Source: Bacteroides thetaiotaomicron VPI-5482 (GTDB taxonomy: Bacteria > Bacteroidota > Bacteroidia > Bacteroidales > Bacteroidaceae). Taken from it: a stretch of 64,000 nucleotides of DNA. A program made the translations under genes and the position numbers. The notes below the pieces were generated by a model, which had not been told where the DNA came from, made no database searches, and saw nothing but the letters and a program-made list of their open reading frames with translations. The stretch is from assembly GCF_000011065.1 (NCBI RefSeq), contig NC_004663.1:5270001-5334000 (forward strand). The letters are read 5' to 3'. This document shows positions 1 to 9,200 of the stretch, one piece after another; the first letter of the stretch is position 1; every line of letters begins with the position of its first letter.

Positions 1-1523
1 CCAAAGAAACCTTCCTGAGCAACCTGCAAAAGAATCAGGAAGTGAAGAATATCCTGTTATCCGAATCTCCGTGGGTACTCGAAGCGCAAACGGAAGAACA
101 GCAGAAAGAACGTATCGCCACTCTGTTCGATCTGAACAATATCCGTAGTAACAACATTGCCGCATTGACAAGATTACAGGAGTTGCAGAATTCAAGCGGA
201 GCATGGTCGTGGTATAAAGGTATGACCGGTAGCCGTTACGTCACTACCTACATTGCCGAATTGAATGCCCGCCTGGCTATGATGACAGGTGAGCAACCAA
301 GCGGCACGGCGCTTGCCTTGCAGAAGAATGCCTTTACCTATCTCCATCAGGAAGCTCTGAAGGAATATAGAGAAATTCTCAAAGCACAGAAAGACGGGGT
401 GAAGTTTACAGGTGTTTCCGGAAGTATCCTGCAATATCTGTATCTGATCGCTCTGTCCGGCGAACAAGTTCCGGCTTCCAATAAAGCCGCCTATACTTAT
501 TATCTGTCCAAGATAGGCGAAATGCTTCCGACCGCTTCGATGGATACGAAAGCGATTGCCGCTATCATTCTGGATAAGGCCGGACGGAAGAAAGAAGCTC
601 AGGAGTTCATCGCTTCACTGAAAGAACATCTGACGAAGACGGACGAACAGGGAATGTTCTTTGCCTTCAATGAAAATCCCTATTCCTGGGGCGGAATGAA
701 AATGCAGGCTCATGTAGACGTGATGGAAGCACTGGAACTGACAGGCGGAAATAACGATACCGTAGAAGAAATGAAACTCTGGCTGCTCAAACAGAAGCAG
801 ACCCAACAGTGGAATTCTCCGGTAGCTACTGCCGATGCCGTCTATGCCTTACTGATGAAAGGCGTAAACCTGCTCGACAATCAGGGAGACGTGCGTATTG
901 TCATTGCCAATGAGGTGCTGGAGACTGTCTCTCCAAGCAAGACTACCGTACCGGGACTGGGCTATATCAAACGCTCGTTTACACAGAAGAATGTAGTGGA
1001 CGCCCGTAAGATAGAAGTCGAAAAGAGAAATCCGGGCATTGCGTGGGGAGCCGTTTATGCGGAATATGAATCACCCATCAAGGATGTGAGACAACAGGGA
1101 GGAGAACTGAATGTGCAAAAGCAACTGTATGTGGAACGTATGGTGAACAATGCTCCTCAACTACAGCCTATTACAGAAAAGACCGTTCTTCAGGTAGGCG
1201 ATAAAGTAGTTTCCCGTTTGAGTATTCGTGCAGACCGTGCGATGGACTTCGTACAGTTGAAAGATCAGCGGGGCGCCTGCTTCGAACCGATCGGCAGCGT
1301 ATCCGGTTACAACTGGAGTAATGGAATCGGCTATTACGTAGACATCAAGGATGCTTCCACCAATTTCTTCTTTGACCATTTAGGAAAAGGAGTGTATGTG
1401 TTGGAGCATAGCTATCGTATCAGCAGAGTAGGAACCTATGAGACAGGTTTGGCAACCATGCAATGCGCCTATGCGCCGGAATACGCTTCACACTCGGCTT
1501 CGATGACAATTATTATTAAATAA
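1..1523 (+). CDS. Alpha-2-macroglobulin family protein, C-terminal part (5' truncated by window edge)
   Basis: The reading frame is open from base 3 and continues upstream, so only about the last 506 residues are visible. The GTG at 42 is internal, not a start. The first part has the look of the alpha/alpha-toroid (thioester-type) domain, with the W-rich LQNSSGAWSWYKG motif. The last ~150 residues match the bacterial macroglobulin C-terminal domain (QRGACFEPIGSVSGYNW, then a DHLGKGVYVLEHSYR-like strand). Family members are very large envelope proteins thought to trap proteases or stabilise the periplasm. A thioester motif, if present, lies outside the window. It ends just before a 22-bp repeat array and terminator. 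Confidence 0.85.
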   Translation, partial: KETFLSNLQKNQEVKNILLSESPWVLEAQTEEQQKERIATLFDLNNIRSNNIAALTRLQELQNSSGAWSWYKGMTGSRYVTTYIAELNARLAMMTGEQPSGTALALQKNAFTYLHQEALKEYREILKAQKDGVKFTGVSGSILQYLYLIALSGEQVPASNKAAYTYYLSKIGEMLPTASMDTKAIAAIILDKAGRKKEAQEFIASLKEHLTKTDEQGMFFAFNENPYSWGGMKMQAHVDVMEALELTGGNNDTVEEMKLWLLKQKQTQQWNSPVATADAVYALLMKGVNLLDNQGDVRIVIANEVLETVSPSKTTVPGLGYIKRSFTQKNVVDARKIEVEKRNPGIAWGAVYAEYESPIKDVRQQGGELNVQKQLYVERMVNNAPQLQPITEKTVLQVGDKVVSRLSIRADRAMDFVQLKDQRGACFEPIGSVSGYNWSNGIGYYVDIKDASTNFFFDHLGKGVYVLEHSYRISRVGTYETGLATMQCAYAPEYASHSASMTIIIK

Positions 1524-1544
1524 CGCACAGAGAAGATTTCTTCT

Positions 1545-1621
1545 CCACCGGTGAGCAGGGCACTCGCCACCGATAAGGAAGGTGTTCCCCACCGATGAAG
1601 GTTACCTTCATCGGTGGGGAA
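1545..1621. repeat. 22-bp-period repeat array A (CCACCG core)
   Basis: CCACCG(G/A)T recurs at 1545, 1567 and 1589, exactly 22 bp apart. The sequence between the cores is only partly similar. The third unit runs into its own reverse complement, forming the terminator hairpin at 1585-1621. The array fills the gap downstream of the macroglobulin gene. Confidence 0.75.
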
Positions 1622-1627
1622 CTTTTT
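1585..1627 (+). terminator. Rho-independent terminator after macroglobulin gene
   Basis: Near-perfect 18-bp inverted repeat (1585-1602 with 1604-1621) followed directly by CTTTTTG. It sits between the end of the macroglobulin gene and the promoter of the next unit. Confidence 0.8.
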
Positions 1628-1727
1628 GTTGATGAATACTGCGTTGCAGGAGTTGTCACAGGGTAAAGTATTTTCTCAAACGGTGTTAATCTATGTAATC
1701 TGTGATGAAAAACTCATCTAAAACTCC

Positions 1728-1735
1728 TACATTTG
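1728..1735 (+). promoter_or_regulatory. Bacteroides housekeeping -7 element TACATTTG
   Basis: Exact match to the Bacteroides sigma-ABfr consensus TAnnTTTG. It lies 24 bp before the ATG at 1759, which supports that ATG as the start of the DUF1573 gene. Confidence 0.65.
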
Positions 1736-1758
1736 TGGACCAAAATAAAATATATCAC

Positions 1759-2826
1759 ATGAAACGTACTTTACTATTGATATTTACTCTGCTTACTGTC
1801 ACTTTGGCGGCTGTTGCCCAACCCCGTATTTCCTCTAACAAGGAGACGCACAACTTTGGACAAATAGAATGGAAAAAGCCGGTAACAGTAGAATATACCA
1901 TCACCAATACCGGAAACGAGCCGTTGGTGCTGACCAATGTCACGACTTCCTGTGCCTGTGCCGTAGCCGACTGGACAAAGGAACCCATTGCTCCGGGTGC
2001 CAAAGGAACTGTGAAAGCCTCTTTTGACGCGAAAGCGCTGGGACGTTTTGACAAGTCGATAGGCATATACAGCAATGCCACTCCGAATCTGGTTTATCTG
2101 AAATTCACCGGTGAGGTAGTGCAGGAAATCAAAGATTATTCAAAACTTCTTCCGTACGCCATCGGCAATATCCGCATTGACCGTGACGAGTTCTCCTTCC
2201 CCGATGTCTATCGCGGACAGCAACCGTCTATGACGTTCAGTATTGCCAACCTTTCCGACCGCCCGTACGAACCGGTGTTGATGCACCTGCCTCCTTATCT
2301 GAAGATGGAAGCGGAACCTAAAGTACTGCTGAAAGGTAAAAAAGGAACGATCAAGCTGACACTGGATGCCAGCCAGCTACAGGACTTCGGACTGACACAG
2401 ACCTCTGTCTACCTGTCCCGTTTCTCCGGTGATAAAGTGAGTGAAGACAATGAGATACCCGTTTCGGCCATTCTTCTTCCCGATTTCTCGCGTATGACGG
2501 AGAAAGATTCTTTGAATGCTCCTTCCATCCACATCTCGGAGACGAATATTGACCTGAGTATTCCGTTGATCAAGAAGAATAAAGTCAGCCATGATATATT
2601 GATCGCTAATGCGGGAAAGACCCCGTTAGTCATCAGCAAGCTACAGGTATTCAACTCTTCTGTAGGAGTAAGACTGAAAAAGACGGTCATTCCGCCGGAC
2701 GGAATGACTAAGTTGAAAGTGACGATCCACAAGCGGGATGTAGGTAATAAGAAACATCATTTACGTATCTTGATGATTACAAACGACCCGTTGCGTCCGA
2801 AAGTTGAAATAAATATCAAACGCTAA
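1759..2826 (+). CDS. DUF1573 domain exported protein
   Basis: 355-residue protein. An in-frame codon at 1702 would add 19 residues, but the promoter at 1728-1735 lies inside that extension. The ATG at 1759 also gives a clean signal peptide (MKRTLLLIFTLLTVTLAAVAQ). Residues ~22-110 match DUF1573, an Ig-like fold with the signature HNFGQI, TITNTGNEPL, TSCACAVADW and IAPGAKG. A second, more diverged Ig-like repeat follows. DUF1573 proteins are common exported proteins of Bacteroidetes with no settled function. The stop is 11 bp before meaB, so the two are probably one operon. Confidence 0.85.
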   Translation: MKRTLLLIFTLLTVTLAAVAQPRISSNKETHNFGQIEWKKPVTVEYTITNTGNEPLVLTNVTTSCACAVADWTKEPIAPGAKGTVKASFDAKALGRFDKSIGIYSNATPNLVYLKFTGEVVQEIKDYSKLLPYAIGNIRIDRDEFSFPDVYRGQQPSMTFSIANLSDRPYEPVLMHLPPYLKMEAEPKVLLKGKKGTIKLTLDASQLQDFGLTQTSVYLSRFSGDKVSEDNEIPVSAILLPDFSRMTEKDSLNAPSIHISETNIDLSIPLIKKNKVSHDILIANAGKTPLVISKLQVFNSSVGVRLKKTVIPPDGMTKLKVTIHKRDVGNKKHHLRILMITNDPLRPKVEINIKR

Positions 2827-2837
2827 CTCTTATTGCC

Positions 2838-3932
2838 ATGGAACATCCTGAAAATAACGAAGAATATAAAGGACTCGTTGTCAATAAAGGCATCGAACAG
2901 CCCTCATCCGTGAATCCTTATTTGAAACGTAAGCCCAAAAAGCGTCAGCTTTCGGTAGCGGAATTTGTAGAAGGTATTGTGAAAGGCGATGTCACTATTC
3001 TCAGTCAGGCTGTGACACTGGTAGAGAGCGTGAAGCCCGAACATCAGGCTGTCGCCCAGGAAGTGATCGAGAAATGTCTGCCTTATTCCGGCAATTCCAT
3101 CCGTGTAGGTATCAGTGGAGTGCCCGGTGCGGGAAAGAGTACCTCGATTGACGTATTCGGTCTGCATGTGCTCGAAAAAGGCGGTAAGTTGGCGGTGCTG
3201 GCTATCGACCCGAGCAGTGAGCGTAGTAAAGGCAGTATCCTGGGAGACAAGACACGTATGGAACAACTTTCCGTACATCCCCAATCGTTTATCCGCCCCA
3301 GCCCCTCAGCTGGTTCGTTGGGAGGAGTTGCCCGGAAGACCCGTGAAACGATTGTGCTTTGTGAGGCTGCCGGATTCGATAAAATCTTTGTGGAAACCGT
3401 CGGAGTGGGACAGAGCGAAACGGCTGTTCATTCTATGGTGGATTTCTTCCTGCTGATTCAGTTGGCAGGTACGGGAGATGAATTGCAAGGCATCAAACGA
3501 GGAATCATGGAGATGGCGGACGGTATTGTCATCAACAAAGCCGACGGAGATAATCTGGAACCTGCCAAGTTGGCTGCCAGTCAGTTCCGTAATGCGCTGC
3601 ATCTGTTTCCGGCTCCCGAATCGGGATGGATTCCGAAGGTGCTGACTTACTCCGGTTTTTATAATATCGGCGTGAAGGAAATCTGGGACATGGTGTATGA
3701 ATATATCGACTTCGTGAAGAAGAACGGTTATTTTGACTATCGCCGTAATGAACAGAGCAAGTACTGGATGTACGAAACGATCAATGAACAGCTCCGTGAT
3801 AGCTTCTATCACAATCCTCGGATTGAAGCGATGCTTCAGGAGAAGGAACAACAAGTGCTGCAGGGAAATCTTACTTCGTTTATCGCTGCTAAGAGCCTGC
3901 TGGATACCTATTTTGACGAATTAAAACGATGA
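2838..3932 (+). CDS. meaB: Methylmalonyl-CoA mutase-associated GTPase MeaB (ArgK/LAO family)
   Basis: 364-residue cytosolic G3E-type GTPase. It has Walker A GVPGAGKS at residues 94-101, the ETVGVGQSE switch region at 186-194 and the NKAD guanine-specificity motif at 233-236. The C-terminal helices are of the MeaB dimerisation arm type. MeaB protects and reactivates the B12-dependent methylmalonyl-CoA mutase, which Bacteroides uses to make propionate from succinate. Older annotations call the family LAO/AO transport ATPase, which is misleading. The mutase genes are not in the window. Downstream is a ~95-bp gap without an obvious terminator. Confidence 0.9.
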   Translation: MEHPENNEEYKGLVVNKGIEQPSSVNPYLKRKPKKRQLSVAEFVEGIVKGDVTILSQAVTLVESVKPEHQAVAQEVIEKCLPYSGNSIRVGISGVPGAGKSTSIDVFGLHVLEKGGKLAVLAIDPSSERSKGSILGDKTRMEQLSVHPQSFIRPSPSAGSLGGVARKTRETIVLCEAAGFDKIFVETVGVGQSETAVHSMVDFFLLIQLAGTGDELQGIKRGIMEMADGIVINKADGDNLEPAKLAASQFRNALHLFPAPESGWIPKVLTYSGFYNIGVKEIWDMVYEYIDFVKKNGYFDYRRNEQSKYWMYETINEQLRDSFYHNPRIEAMLQEKEQQVLQGNLTSFIAAKSLLDTYFDELKR

Positions 3933-4027
3933 TAAAGCAGAAACAGTGATGGATTAGAAAAACGACCGAACATTTACCCCCGATAACTATACCCTAATTA
4001 ATAACCAATTGTTAACTTTAACACCTG

Positions 4028-7000
4028 ATGAACAAAACCTTATTAACCGGGCTTTTGTGTTGTAGTTTGTCAATACAGAGCTTTGCAGACCAACCGTTAG
4101 AAGGATTCACCTATGGTTCGGTGAATGCTCCTACAGGAAAAGAGTGGGAATCTCCCGAAAACCTGGCGCTCAACAAAGAGCAGCCGCATGCTTATTTCTT
4201 TCCGTTCCAGCATTTGGATAATGCCCGCAAGGTATTGCCGGAAAACAGTAAGTATTGGCAGTCACTTGACGGTGACTGGAAGTTTCACTGGGCACCCGAC
4301 CCCGACTCCCGCCCCAAAGATTTCTATCAGACTGAGTATGATGTCAGCTCATGGGATGCGATTCCCGTGCCTTCAAGCTGGAATATTTATGGCATTCAAA
4401 AGGACGGAAGCCAGAAGTACGGAACGCCTATCTACGTCAACCAACCGGTAATCTTCCAGCACAGCGTGAAGGTGGATGACTGGCGCGGAGGCGTGATGCG
4501 TACTCCTCCTGCCAACTGGACTACTTACAAGGATCGGAACGAAGTAGGTTCCTTCCGCCGTGATTTCGAAATCCCGCAGGACTGGGACGGACGCGAAGTC
4601 TTTATCAGCTTCGATGGTGTCGATTCATTCTTCTATCTGTGGATCAACGGTCAGTACGTAGGTTTTTCCAAGAATTCGCGTAATACCGCTAATTTCAATA
4701 TCACTCCCTATTTACAGAAAGGCAAGAACACCGTAGCCGCCGAAGTGTATCGTAGTTCGGACGGTTCCTTCCTCGAAGCGCAGGATATGTTCCGTCTGCC
4801 GGGCATCTTCCGTACGGTTGCCTTGTACTCGGTTCCCAAAGTTCATTTCCGTGACTTGGTTGCCACACCCGATTTGGATGCGACTTATACGGACGGTTCT
4901 CTGACTGTCAATGCCGAAATCCGTAATCTGGATAAGAAAGCCATCAAAGACTACAAGGTATATTACTCTTTATATGCCAACAAACTGTATTCTGATGAGA
5001 ATACCTTGGTAGATGGATTCTTATCTCCTGTGATCGACAAAATCGCTCCGAATGAAACCGGTAGTGTTCAGACTGTTCTTAAGGTAAAGGCTCCTAATAA
5101 GTGGTCGGCTGAATTTCCGTATCGCTACACGTTGGTAGCCGAATTGAAGGATAAGAAGAACAGAACCGTTGAAATGGTTTCCACCATTGTCGGTTTCCGC
5201 AAAGTGGAGATTAAGGATACTCCTGCTTCCGAAGATGAATTCGGACTTGCCGGACGTTATTATTATGTGAACGGAAAGACGGTCAAACTGAAAGGGGTGA
5301 ACCGACATGAATCCAATCCGGGAGTAGGGCACGCCATAACCCGTGAGATGATGGAGAAAGAGATTATGTTGATGAAGCGTGCCAACATCAATCATGTACG
5401 TAATTCACATTATCCGGATGATCCGTATTGGTATTTCCTGTGCAACAAATACGGTATTTATCTCGAAGATGAGGCGAATATAGAATCGCACGAATATTAT
5501 TATGGTGCTGCCTCCCTCTCTCATCCGGTGGAATGGAAAAATGCGCACGTGGCACGTGTGATGGAAATGGTGCGTGCCAATGTCAACAATCCTTCTATCG
5601 TTATCTGGTCGTTGGGCAATGAAGCCGGACCGGGCAAGAACTTTGTGGCGGCTTATGATGCTTTGAAGAAGTTTGATACTTCCCGTCCTGTGCAATATGA
5701 GCGTAATAATGACATTGTAGATATGGGTTCCAACCAATATCCGTCTATCGGCTGGGTACGTGGGGCCGTGCAGGGGAAATATGATATCAAGTATCCGTTC
5801 CATATATCCGAATATGCCCATTCAATGGGGAATGCCTGCGGTAATCTGATAGATTACTGGGAAGCTATGGAGTCGACCAATTTCTTCTGTGGAGGTGCCA
5901 TTTGGGATTGGGTAGACCAGTCTATGTACAATTATGACCCGAAGACAGGTGTCCGTTATCTGGCTTACGGCGGAGACTTTGGCGATACTCCCAATGATGG
6001 TCAGTTTGTAATGAACGGCATCGTGTTTGGTGACCTTGAACCGAAGCCTCAGTACTATGAAGTGAAAAAGGTATATCAGCACATCGGCGTAAAGGCAATA
6101 GATACAGAAAAGGGGGTATTTGAGATCTTCAATAAGTACTACTTTAAGAACTTGGCGGAAGATTACCAGTTGGTATATTCGCTTTATGAAGACGGTAAAC
6201 CGATAATGACCGGTAAACCGATGGATATCAATATAGCTCCACGCCAACGTGCACAGATCACTCTGCCGTATGATCATGCCTCTCTTAAGAAAGATGCTGA
6301 GTACTTTATGAAACTACAGTTTATACTGAAAGATCAAAGACCTTGGGCTGCCAAAGGCTTTCCGATGGCAGAGGAACAGATTTTGATAAAGGAGGCTACA
6401 GACCGCCCGTCCATCAGTGAAGTAACTGCCGGTGCAGCAAAACTGGATGGATTCGTACTGGACAAGGATACGAAGCGCATCCTTATAAAGGGAGCTGACT
6501 TTGAAGCCATATTTGACCCGCAAACCGGAAGTATCTACAGTCTGAAGTATGGCAACGAGACTGTTATCGCCGATGGCAACGGTCCGAAGCTCGATGCTCT
6601 CCGTGCTTTTACAAACAATGATAACTGGTTCTATGCCCCCTGGTTCGAACATGGTTTGCACAATCTGATTCATAAAGCAACTGAATATAAAGTACTGAAT
6701 AAAGGCAATGGCACTTTGGTATTGAGTTTTACGGTAGAATCTCAGGCACCGAATGCCGCACGCATTAAGGGTGGTACAAGCTCCGGTAAGAATAGCATCG
6801 AAGAACTGACCGACAGAAAATTCGGTAGCAATGACTTTAAATTTGTCACTAACCAGATATGGACAGTGTATCCGGACGGTTCTATCGAATTGCAGTCCAG
6901 CATTACTTCCAATCGTTCGAGTTTGGTTCTGCCACGTTTGGGTTATGTGATGAAAGTTCCACAACAATACAGTAACTTCACTTACTATGGACGCGGACCG

Positions 7001-8056
7001 ATAGATAACTATGCCGACCGTAAGAGCGGACAGTTTATCGAACAGTATACGAATAGCGTAGCAGGTGAGTTCGTAAACTTCCCGAAACCTCAGGATATGG
7101 GCAATCACGAAGATGTTCGCTGGTGTGCATTGACCAATCAGGCAGGGAATGGAGCTGTCTTCGTAGCTACCGACCGTCTTTCGGCTTCGGCACTTCAGTA
7201 CTCGGCTCTCGACTTGATTTTGGCTTCCCATCCTTATCAGTTGCCGAAGGCAGGCGATACCTATCTGCATTTGGATTGTGCAGTGACCGGTCTGGGTGGT
7301 AACAGTTGTGGTCAGGGAGCTCCTCTCGTACACGACCGTGTGTTTGCCAACCAGCACAGCATGGGATTCATCATTCGTCCTGCCGATAAGGAACTGAGTG
7401 TCGTTGCCAATGTTGCTCCTGCGGGAGATCTTCCTCTGTCTATCACACGCACCCCTGCCGGAATGGTCGAATTGACTTCGGCAAAGAAAGATGCTGTCAT
7501 TTGTTATAGCATTGACGGAAGTAAAAAAGTGCAGGAATACACAGAGCCTGTCCCTATGCGTAACGGAGGTACGATCAAGGCATGGTATAAGGATAGTAAG
7601 GATATCAGCAGCACGATGAAGTTTGAGAAAATAGAAAGCATTCAGACGCAAGTCGTATACGCCAGTAGTCAGGAATCGGGTGAAGGCGATGCTTCTCATC
7701 TGACTGATGGTGATCCGAATACCATCTGGCATACCATGTATTCGGTGACAGTTGCCAAATACCCGCATTGGGTAGATTTGGATGCCGGTGAAGTCAAGGA
7801 AATCAAAGGCTTTACTTACCTGCCACGACAGAATGGAGGAAACGGTAATATCAAGGATTACTCTATTCAGGTCAGCATGGATGGAAAAGAATGGGGAGAG
7901 CCTGTTAATAAAGGAACGTTCGCAAGGGACTCCAAAGAAAAGAGAGTCTTGTTTGACAAACCGGTGAAGGCACGTTATATCCGTTTCACGGCTTTAAGCG
8001 AACAGAACGGACAGGATTTTGCGTCCGGTGCGGAGATAACGATTCTGGCTAACTAA
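4028..8056 (+). CDS. GH2 beta-galactosidase with C-terminal F5/8 type C domain
   Basis: 1342 residues, longer than LacZ (1023), with a signal peptide (cleavage near SFADQ). Order: GH2 sugar-binding jelly roll (~65-270), Ig-like domain (~275-395), TIM barrel (~400-700), Ig-like and large LacZ-type beta-sandwich domains (~700-1110), a chitobiase/Fn3-like segment (~1130-1200) and an F5/8C (CBM32-like) domain (~1206-1342). The acid/base is Glu532 in SLGNEAGPG and the nucleophile Glu595 in HISEYAHSMGN. The fold and the EYAHSMGN motif are those of the LacZ branch, so exo-beta-galactosidase activity is the best guess. The exact substrate cannot be read. It lies alone between MeaB and a terminator and is probably periplasmic. 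Confidence 0.9.
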   Translation: MNKTLLTGLLCCSLSIQSFADQPLEGFTYGSVNAPTGKEWESPENLALNKEQPHAYFFPFQHLDNARKVLPENSKYWQSLDGDWKFHWAPDPDSRPKDFYQTEYDVSSWDAIPVPSSWNIYGIQKDGSQKYGTPIYVNQPVIFQHSVKVDDWRGGVMRTPPANWTTYKDRNEVGSFRRDFEIPQDWDGREVFISFDGVDSFFYLWINGQYVGFSKNSRNTANFNITPYLQKGKNTVAAEVYRSSDGSFLEAQDMFRLPGIFRTVALYSVPKVHFRDLVATPDLDATYTDGSLTVNAEIRNLDKKAIKDYKVYYSLYANKLYSDENTLVDGFLSPVIDKIAPNETGSVQTVLKVKAPNKWSAEFPYRYTLVAELKDKKNRTVEMVSTIVGFRKVEIKDTPASEDEFGLAGRYYYVNGKTVKLKGVNRHESNPGVGHAITREMMEKEIMLMKRANINHVRNSHYPDDPYWYFLCNKYGIYLEDEANIESHEYYYGAASLSHPVEWKNAHVARVMEMVRANVNNPSIVIWSLGNEAGPGKNFVAAYDALKKFDTSRPVQYERNNDIVDMGSNQYPSIGWVRGAVQGKYDIKYPFHISEYAHSMGNACGNLIDYWEAMESTNFFCGGAIWDWVDQSMYNYDPKTGVRYLAYGGDFGDTPNDGQFVMNGIVFGDLEPKPQYYEVKKVYQHIGVKAIDTEKGVFEIFNKYYFKNLAEDYQLVYSLYEDGKPIMTGKPMDINIAPRQRAQITLPYDHASLKKDAEYFMKLQFILKDQRPWAAKGFPMAEEQILIKEATDRPSISEVTAGAAKLDGFVLDKDTKRILIKGADFEAIFDPQTGSIYSLKYGNETVIADGNGPKLDALRAFTNNDNWFYAPWFEHGLHNLIHKATEYKVLNKGNGTLVLSFTVESQAPNAARIKGGTSSGKNSIEELTDRKFGSNDFKFVTNQIWTVYPDGSIELQSSITSNRSSLVLPRLGYVMKVPQQYSNFTYYGRGPIDNYADRKSGQFIEQYTNSVAGEFVNFPKPQDMGNHEDVRWCALTNQAGNGAVFVATDRLSASALQYSALDLILASHPYQLPKAGDTYLHLDCAVTGLGGNSCGQGAPLVHDRVFANQHSMGFIIRPADKELSVVANVAPAGDLPLSITRTPAGMVELTSAKKDAVICYSIDGSKKVQEYTEPVPMRNGGTIKAWYKDSKDISSTMKFEKIESIQTQVVYASSQESGEGDASHLTDGDPNTIWHTMYSVTVAKYPHWVDLDAGEVKEIKGFTYLPRQNGGNGNIKDYSIQVSMDGKEWGEPVNKGTFARDSKEKRVLFDKPVKARYIRFTALSEQNGQDFASGAEITILAN

Positions 8057-8083
8057 AGATAGCTGAATATATAGAAGAAAAGT

Positions 8084-8148
8084 ATCAATGGGAATGTGTC
8101 CCCCCTTCTAAATTTATGAGGGTTTCGACACATCCCCATTGATGCTTT
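8084..8148. terminator. Bidirectional terminator between convergent genes
   Basis: 17-bp inverted repeat with one mismatch (8084-8100 with 8127-8143) and a 26-nt loop, followed by GCTTTTC on plus and ACTTTTC on minus. It separates the GH2 gene from the convergent permease gene. Confidence 0.65.
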
Positions 8149-8176
8149 TCTCTATTTTATCGGTATGAGGAAACTT

Positions 8177-9094
8177 CTACAACTCCTTTCCCGCCTTCTC
8201 AAAATCCGCCTTAGACTTACTCTGCGTCACAATATACACACCCAGAAACACAAGTGTAATGGCGATTCCTTTTTCCCAGCCGAAGCTCCCGATTCCCATG
8301 AGGATTGCTGCAATCGTAGCCACAATCGGCTGCATATAGTTATACATACTTACCACTGTAGGGCGGAGTAACTTCTGAGCTGTCATGATGCAGAGATAAG
8401 CAAGGAAACTTCCTCCCAGTACGACATACAATACCTGCAAAATGGCAACCATTGGAATGCTGGTCCATTGAATGACCGAAATATCTTGATAAGAGAAAGG
8501 AATATAACACATCGAAGCATAGATAAACATCCATTTATTGATGGTTACTGCCGAATATCGCTGAGACAGCCCCTTGAACACCGTCAGATAGATGGAGAAA
8601 CTGATTTGCGCAACCAGACAAAGCAAGTCGCCGATCAGACTTCCGTTACCACTACTCGCTGCCTGACTGCTCATAATAAGGATAAGCGCTCCCATAGCTC
8701 CCACGAAAATACCCAGTACTTTCTTGTTCGTAATCGGCTCTTTCAGATAGATGGCTGCCACAATCATGGTAACTATCGGCAGAGTAGTCGTTACGATAGA
8801 AGCATCAATAGGCGAAGTCATCGAAAGCCCGAAGATAAATATCCCCTGATTGAAAACCAGAGCAAAGAGGGAAGCAAAGAAAATCTTCAGCATATCGCGG
8901 TGGTCCACATGCTCCTGTTTGCAGAAGATGGAAAGTATCCAGAATGCCGCTGCCGCACCTACCATACGAAACGTGGTGACGGAGATAGCTGAAAACTCTT
9001 GAAGTGCCGATTTGCCGATAGGAGACATCAGTCCCCACATAACGTTTGCCGTGAGTGCAAACAGATGTCCGTGCAGATTCTTGTTATTGCCCAT
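8177..9094 (-). CDS. EamA (DMT superfamily) transporter
   Basis: 305 residues with about ten predicted membrane segments arranged as two EamA repeats. The N-terminal repeat starts LFALTANVMWGLMSPIGK, and the second begins near GDLLCLVAQISFSIYLTVFKG. A conserved glycine/proline pattern marks each repeat end. Family members export metabolites or amino acids, and the substrate here is unknown. It is transcribed divergently from the ATPase gene at 9201, and a minus-strand TACCTTTG lies 47 bp upstream of the start. Confidence 0.85.
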   Translation of the reverse strand: MGNNKNLHGHLFALTANVMWGLMSPIGKSALQEFSAISVTTFRMVGAAAAFWILSIFCKQEHVDHRDMLKIFFASLFALVFNQGIFIFGLSMTSPIDASIVTTTLPIVTMIVAAIYLKEPITNKKVLGIFVGAMGALILIMSSQAASSGNGSLIGDLLCLVAQISFSIYLTVFKGLSQRYSAVTINKWMFIYASMCYIPFSYQDISVIQWTSIPMVAILQVLYVVLGGSFLAYLCIMTAQKLLRPTVVSMYNYMQPIVATIAAILMGIGSFGWEKGIAITLVFLGVYIVTQSKSKADFEKAGKEL

Positions 9095-9140
9095 AAGTCT
9101 GTGTATACCTTTTAATTGTTACCTTTATTGAAAACTGCTG

Positions 9141-9148
9141 CAAAGGTA
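9141..9148 (-). promoter_or_regulatory. -7 element TACCTTTG for the EamA gene
   Basis: The minus strand reads TACCTTTG, an exact TAnnTTTG match, 47 bp before the EamA start. No good TTTG -33 element is seen. Confidence 0.5.
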
Positions 9149-9171
9149 ACCAATTTGTCACATGATTTGTT

Positions 9172-9179
9172 TATATTTG
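9172..9179 (+). promoter_or_regulatory. -7 element TATATTTG for the ATPase gene
   Basis: Exact TAnnTTTG match 22 bp before the ATG at 9201. Confidence 0.55.
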
Positions 9180-9200
9180 CCTTGATTAAAATTGAATATT

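Noticed and set aside
6314..7768. Long open frame (484 codons) on the minus strand
   Set aside because: It lies wholly inside the GH2 gene, whose domains and catalytic motifs are intact. The minus-strand translation has no recognisable pattern.
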